Assembly (NCBI GenBank): GCA_003013855.2
Contig: PVNU02001893.1
Location: 744,001-808,000 of the forward strand
Direction: 5' to 3'
Length of the DNA stretch: 64,000 nucleotides
From: Liriodendron chinense
Taxonomy: Eukaryota; Streptophyta; Magnoliopsida; Magnoliales; Magnoliaceae
Below the pieces are notes generated by a model. It had not been told where the DNA came from and did not search any database. It saw only the letters and a program-made list of their open reading frames with translations. Shown in pieces: positions 63,963 to 64,000 of the stretch. Position numbers and translations under genes: made by a program. Within the stretch, counting starts at the first letter, position 1. Every line of letters begins with the position of its first letter.

Positions 63963-64000
63963 AGGGGAACCATCAGCAGTATAAATGGTAGAAGGATGAT

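Larger units (their letters stand above)
60981..64000 (-). mobile_element. Copia LTR retrotransposon, 3' part, runs off the window
   Basis: The order on the minus strand is pre-integrase/integrase (63962-62483), RT (62473-61424), RNase H (61423-60989), polypurine tract and LTR. The gag, 5' LTR and protease start should lie to the right, outside the window. Confidence 0.9.

Overview
The window is nuclear DNA from a flowering plant with a large, transposon-rich genome. The only host gene recognised is a MIKC-type MADS-box gene of the B-sister clade (TT16/ABS/GGM13 lineage) on the + strand, from a TATA box at about 25583 to a poly(A) signal at about 51031. Its exons are at 25775-25962, 38102-38168, 38262-38423, 48782-48823, 49385-49426 and 49877-50073, with a probable stop-completing and 3'UTR exon from 50827. 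Introns 1 and 3 are about 12.1 and 10.4 kb. The PI-derived and paleoAP3-like C-terminal motifs, the very long introns and the repeat types suggest a magnoliid or other early-diverging angiosperm, but this is an inference and no species is claimed.

Region 1-17 kb is a nested transposon island. A decayed minus-strand Copia element (PBS at 16650, gag 16.6-15.2 kb, zinc knuckle about 11.0 kb, protease 10.9-10.7 kb, integrase 6.7-6.1 and 2.25-2.0 kb, RT 1.7-1.5 kb) is split by a 3.84-kb CACTA element (2252-6091, TSD TGA), by a 4.2-kb Mutator-like element (11022-15218, near-perfect 9-bp TSD) and by further inserted DNA at 6.7-10.7 kb. Both DNA transposons carry smaller hAT-like and foldback elements. 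Region 17-25.7 kb holds tandem arrays, MITEs, a miniature LTR element (TRIM, 20620-20999, TSD GGTAG) and the gene's upstream region, which has two inverted CArG boxes, a long CT tract and the TATA box.

Intron 1 (25963-38101) holds MITEs, LINE RNase H fragments, a SINE, a Harbinger-like element that carries a minisatellite, and a GAG-only LTR retrotransposon (32771-35266). Intron 3 (38424-48781) holds two more GAG-only elements (40581-43192 and 43960-46692), the second inserted in an older Copia. All three GAG-only elements are antisense to the MADS gene and have perfect or near-perfect 5-bp target duplications. They encode Gag and protease but no integrase or reverse transcriptase, so they must have been mobilised in trans.

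Region 51-64 kb downstream of the gene is again transposon: a SINE, an inverted second copy of the hAT-like element, a Copia fragment (53.2-54.4 kb), a compact short-LTR Copia (54770-59172, TSD CATTT), a plus-strand RT fragment (60.2-60.6 kb) and a fairly young minus-strand Copia that runs off the end of the window (60981-64000). No rRNA, tRNA gene or CRISPR array was seen.
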